Part shown: positions 21,819 through 23,609 of the stretch, one piece after another
How the letters are laid out: every line of letters begins with the position of its first letter
Position numbering within the stretch: position 1 is the stretch's first letter
Source of the DNA: JAEWSN01 sp038249175
GTDB taxonomy: Bacteria > Bacillota > Clostridia > DSM-8532
Direction of reading: 5' to 3'
DNA length: 23,609 nucleotides
NCBI GenBank assembly: GCA_038249175.1
Contig: JBBRWP010000020.1
Coordinates: 1 to 23,609, forward strand
Program-made: the position numbers and the translations under genes
The notes under the pieces: generated by a model
What the model saw: the letters and a program-made list of their open reading frames with translations, nothing else
The model's database searches: none
What the model was told of the DNA's origin: nothing

Positions 21819-22097
21819 TTACCCGCGACACGTCTCTTCCACCCAAATCCGCAATTGCTGAGGTGTCGGCAGAGTGCCTGCAGTAATCTGATCGTCATTT
21901 AAAAAGAGTGCAGGAAACTTCTCAACTTCCAAACCTTTTACCTGACGGATGTCTTTCAGATGTTCCACAACCTGATATTCAATCCGAGCCTGCGGAAACT
22001 TTATCAGAAGCTTGTCCAGCATTTCATGGATCAAACCATCAATCATGACACAGGCCGAGCATGGCTCTGTCAAGGAAACCATTTTAAGAACCGTCAC
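21819..22097 (-). CDS. Small thioredoxin-like protein with CxxC
   Basis: A 92-aa single-domain protein with a thioredoxin-fold pattern. An N-terminal strand leads to the redox motif PCSAC (C13, C16), then helix LIHEMLDKLLIKFP, strand IEYQVVEHL, and a cis-proline-like FPALFLNDDQ. The start is GTG at 22097, overlapping the TGA of the methyltransferase gene by 4 nt (GTGA), with AGGGA 4 nt upstream. Its sequence plan resembles the C-terminal domain of that upstream protein, so it may be a paralogue of it. The tight overlap implies the two work in the same complex, for example in reducing a disulfide or a bound cofactor. Exact function unknown. Confidence 0.82.
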   Translation of the reverse strand: MTVLKMVSLTEPCSACVMIDGLIHEMLDKLLIKFPQARIEYQVVEHLKDIRQVKGLEVEKFPALFLNDDQITAGTLPTPQQLRIWVEETCRG

Positions 22098-23452
22098 AGT
22101 ATCCCTTTCTTAACACCGGCTTCACGTATACTGTTTTTCAACGCCTCAGAATCCGGGATAATACTAATGTATTTCACTTCTCCGTCAATCGCTATGGTGG
22201 GTATGTTCTGAATACCGAGTTTGATCATGCAAACCACAGACTCTTTTTGTTTAATCTTGTGTTCTATGTACTGGACTTTATCGCCAAAGCTTTCCGCAGC
22301 CAGCTTTACTGCTTCCATCATGTACTGGCAGGGTGCACAAGAGTCAGAATCAAGTGTTACCACATCGATAATGACCTGATCTGCCGATGCATAATCCGGT
22401 AAATCATAAACCACACCATCCAGCACATTGGTGGTTTCCATGAATTCTCCCACCTCATTATGCACAAGACTGCTGATGGCGCGGATATTGTCTTGCGGTA
22501 CTGCATAAGGAATATCACAGCCAGGGGCCAGTATAAATCCTTTTGTTCCGCCGATAGCCATACAGTTCTTTGCATCATTGATGTTGTCTGTCGGTGTGCC
22601 AAAAAGCATCGTCATGGTGAGTTTGATATTGCCGCCAAAGCTGATACCATACTTTTCGCAGACTTCCTTCACATAGTCAAGCGGGATGTTTTCATCGATC
22701 GATATGTTGTCGGGCTTGCATTCGCACATGGCTTCAACGTTGTTTTTTGCATAACCGCAAACAAAGAATGAACTCGCTTTTTCTCTGGCACGGACATGTT
22801 CAAACACAGGTGTGACAAAGGGTGTGACAAACTCCCGGAAATTATCCGGAGATATCTGTGATGTCATTGGATCGACCAGAGCAATAATATCCACACCGGC
22901 ATCCATATACATGTCCGCTGTTTTAATACAGACATCCCGACAAAATGCCATCAAAGTCTTCATCTCATCCGGCTCATCAATCATGTCATAGAATATATCC
23001 GTGCCACGCAGGTGCAAAGCGAGGGTAAACGGTCCTGTAATCAAACCGTAAATGGCTTTTTCAGCGCCAAAGGTTTCACAGATACGGCGGGTCGAGGCCA
23101 ATACTACCGGGAAACGCCCGTCTTTTTCAGTGGGTATTTTCAGATCCGACAGCTTTTTGCCCAGTTCCAAGGGGTGTGTTTTCACAGAAGGCGGGTTCAA
23201 TTCAGCATATTTCAGCTCACATCCCATTGCCTCTGCTTCTACCTGAAGGTCAAAGAGCGCAGGAATACCATCCGGTCTATACAGTTCAATCGCCTTTGAA
23301 ATGCCCTGAAAAATATGGTCGGCGCTCTTAAAGTATTCTTCAGCATTCACACCGACCAAACTGGCGGCATGGCAGCCAATAAAAGGCACCCATGGGGCGC
23401 GTGGGGTTTCTTTGTTGTATATGGCATCCAGAACCAATTGTTTTCCTGTCAT
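22094..23452 (-). CDS. UroD/MtaA-superfamily methyltransferase fused to a C-terminal thioredoxin-like domain
   Basis: A 452-aa two-domain protein. Residues 1 to about 345 follow the MtaA/CmuA/UroD pattern: RAPWVPFIGCHAASLVG, GLITGPFTLALHLRG, DIIALVDPMTSQISPDNF, SIDENIPLD, GGNIK, FGTPTDNI and ILAPGCDIPYAVPQDNI. These proteins move methyl groups between corrinoid proteins and thiols or folate. The zinc-site cysteines C232 (FFVCG) and C312 (APGCD) are present, but the usual histidine of HxC is Phe230. Residues about 360-452 form a thioredoxin-like domain with CAPC (372-375) and IPTIAIDGEV. ATG at 23452 has GGAGG 4 nt upstream. No corrinoid protein gene is visible; it may lie beyond the right edge. 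Substrate unknown. Confidence 0.85.
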   Translation of the reverse strand: MTGKQLVLDAIYNKETPRAPWVPFIGCHAASLVGVNAEEYFKSADHIFQGISKAIELYRPDGIPALFDLQVEAEAMGCELKYAELNPPSVKTHPLELGKKLSDLKIPTEKDGRFPVVLASTRRICETFGAEKAIYGLITGPFTLALHLRGTDIFYDMIDEPDEMKTLMAFCRDVCIKTADMYMDAGVDIIALVDPMTSQISPDNFREFVTPFVTPVFEHVRAREKASSFFVCGYAKNNVEAMCECKPDNISIDENIPLDYVKEVCEKYGISFGGNIKLTMTMLFGTPTDNINDAKNCMAIGGTKGFILAPGCDIPYAVPQDNIRAISSLVHNEVGEFMETTNVLDGVVYDLPDYASADQVIIDVVTLDSDSCAPCQYMMEAVKLAAESFGDKVQYIEHKIKQKESVVCMIKLGIQNIPTIAIDGEVKYISIIPDSEALKNSIREAGVKKGIL

Positions 23453-23609
23453 AAATCCTCCTTGGATATTGTAATAATGTCGGATTACTAATGTATAGGA
23501 GAATTATATAGGAAAGGTCAGATATTTTATAGCAAGCCTTATGGATGTATTGAAAAATTTTGATGTGTTTCACTTAATATTTGAACCGAGGGATGCTGAT
23601 GTGATACTA
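23453..23609. other. Upstream region of the methyltransferase gene
   Basis: AT-rich. On the minus strand a TATAAT lies at 23503-23508, about 50 nt before the start, but no good -35 is 16-18 nt upstream of it. The right edge of the window cuts the region. Confidence 0.4.

Overview
The window reads as a chromosomal segment of a Gram-positive, probably clostridial (Bacillota) anaerobe. The evidence is two conserved Bacillota housekeeping blocks, strong AGGAG-type ribosome binding sites, several TTG and GTG starts, sigma-A type promoters, and corrinoid (B12) genes. No exact taxon can be given from the sequence alone. Nearly every gene lies on the minus strand, so transcription runs from high to low coordinates. 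The one clear exception is asd at 15943-17028.

Layout in transcription order. (1) 23452-20539: a corrinoid-type methyltransferase of the UroD/MtaA superfamily fused to a thioredoxin-like domain, a small thioredoxin-like protein overlapping it by 4 nt, a strong terminator, then a CobW/COG0523 GTPase. (2) 20287-17304: ylxM, ffh, rpsP and khpA, behind a near-consensus promoter whose spacer is a palindrome. (3) 17303-10943, where ylqD, rimM and trmD would be expected: a 30-bp tandem repeat, asd on the opposite strand, a cobalamin riboswitch, a possible 47-aa membrane peptide, btuF, btuC, btuD, and a small protein resembling cob(I)alamin adenosyltransferase. (4) 10933-5211: rplS with its own promoter and leader, rbgA, rnhB (with an apparent frameshift), a FliK-like gene, an FlhB-like C-domain gene and yraN. 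(5) 4813-1: rsmB, rlmN, prpC and prkC (prkC runs off the left edge).

The genes form two themes. The first is translation, protein export and ribosome maturation (ffh, rpsP, rplS, rbgA, rsmB, rlmN, khpA), with the PrkC/PrpC Ser/Thr phosphorylation pair. The second is corrinoid metabolism: B12 sensing, uptake, possible adenosylation, and a corrinoid-dependent methyltransferase with redox and GTPase partners.

The most unusual property is the spaces between genes. They are long and full of repeats: a dispersed 64-bp hairpin element that supplies the 5' leader and Shine-Dalgarno sequence of three unrelated genes; a 115-118 bp structured element with terminal inverted repeats, one copy of which appears nested inside the 64-bp element; two elements with CTAG ends placed at stop codons; and tandem arrays with units of 13, 30, 40, 42, 55 and 73 bp. 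No tRNA, rRNA, CRISPR array, transposase or phage gene was seen.
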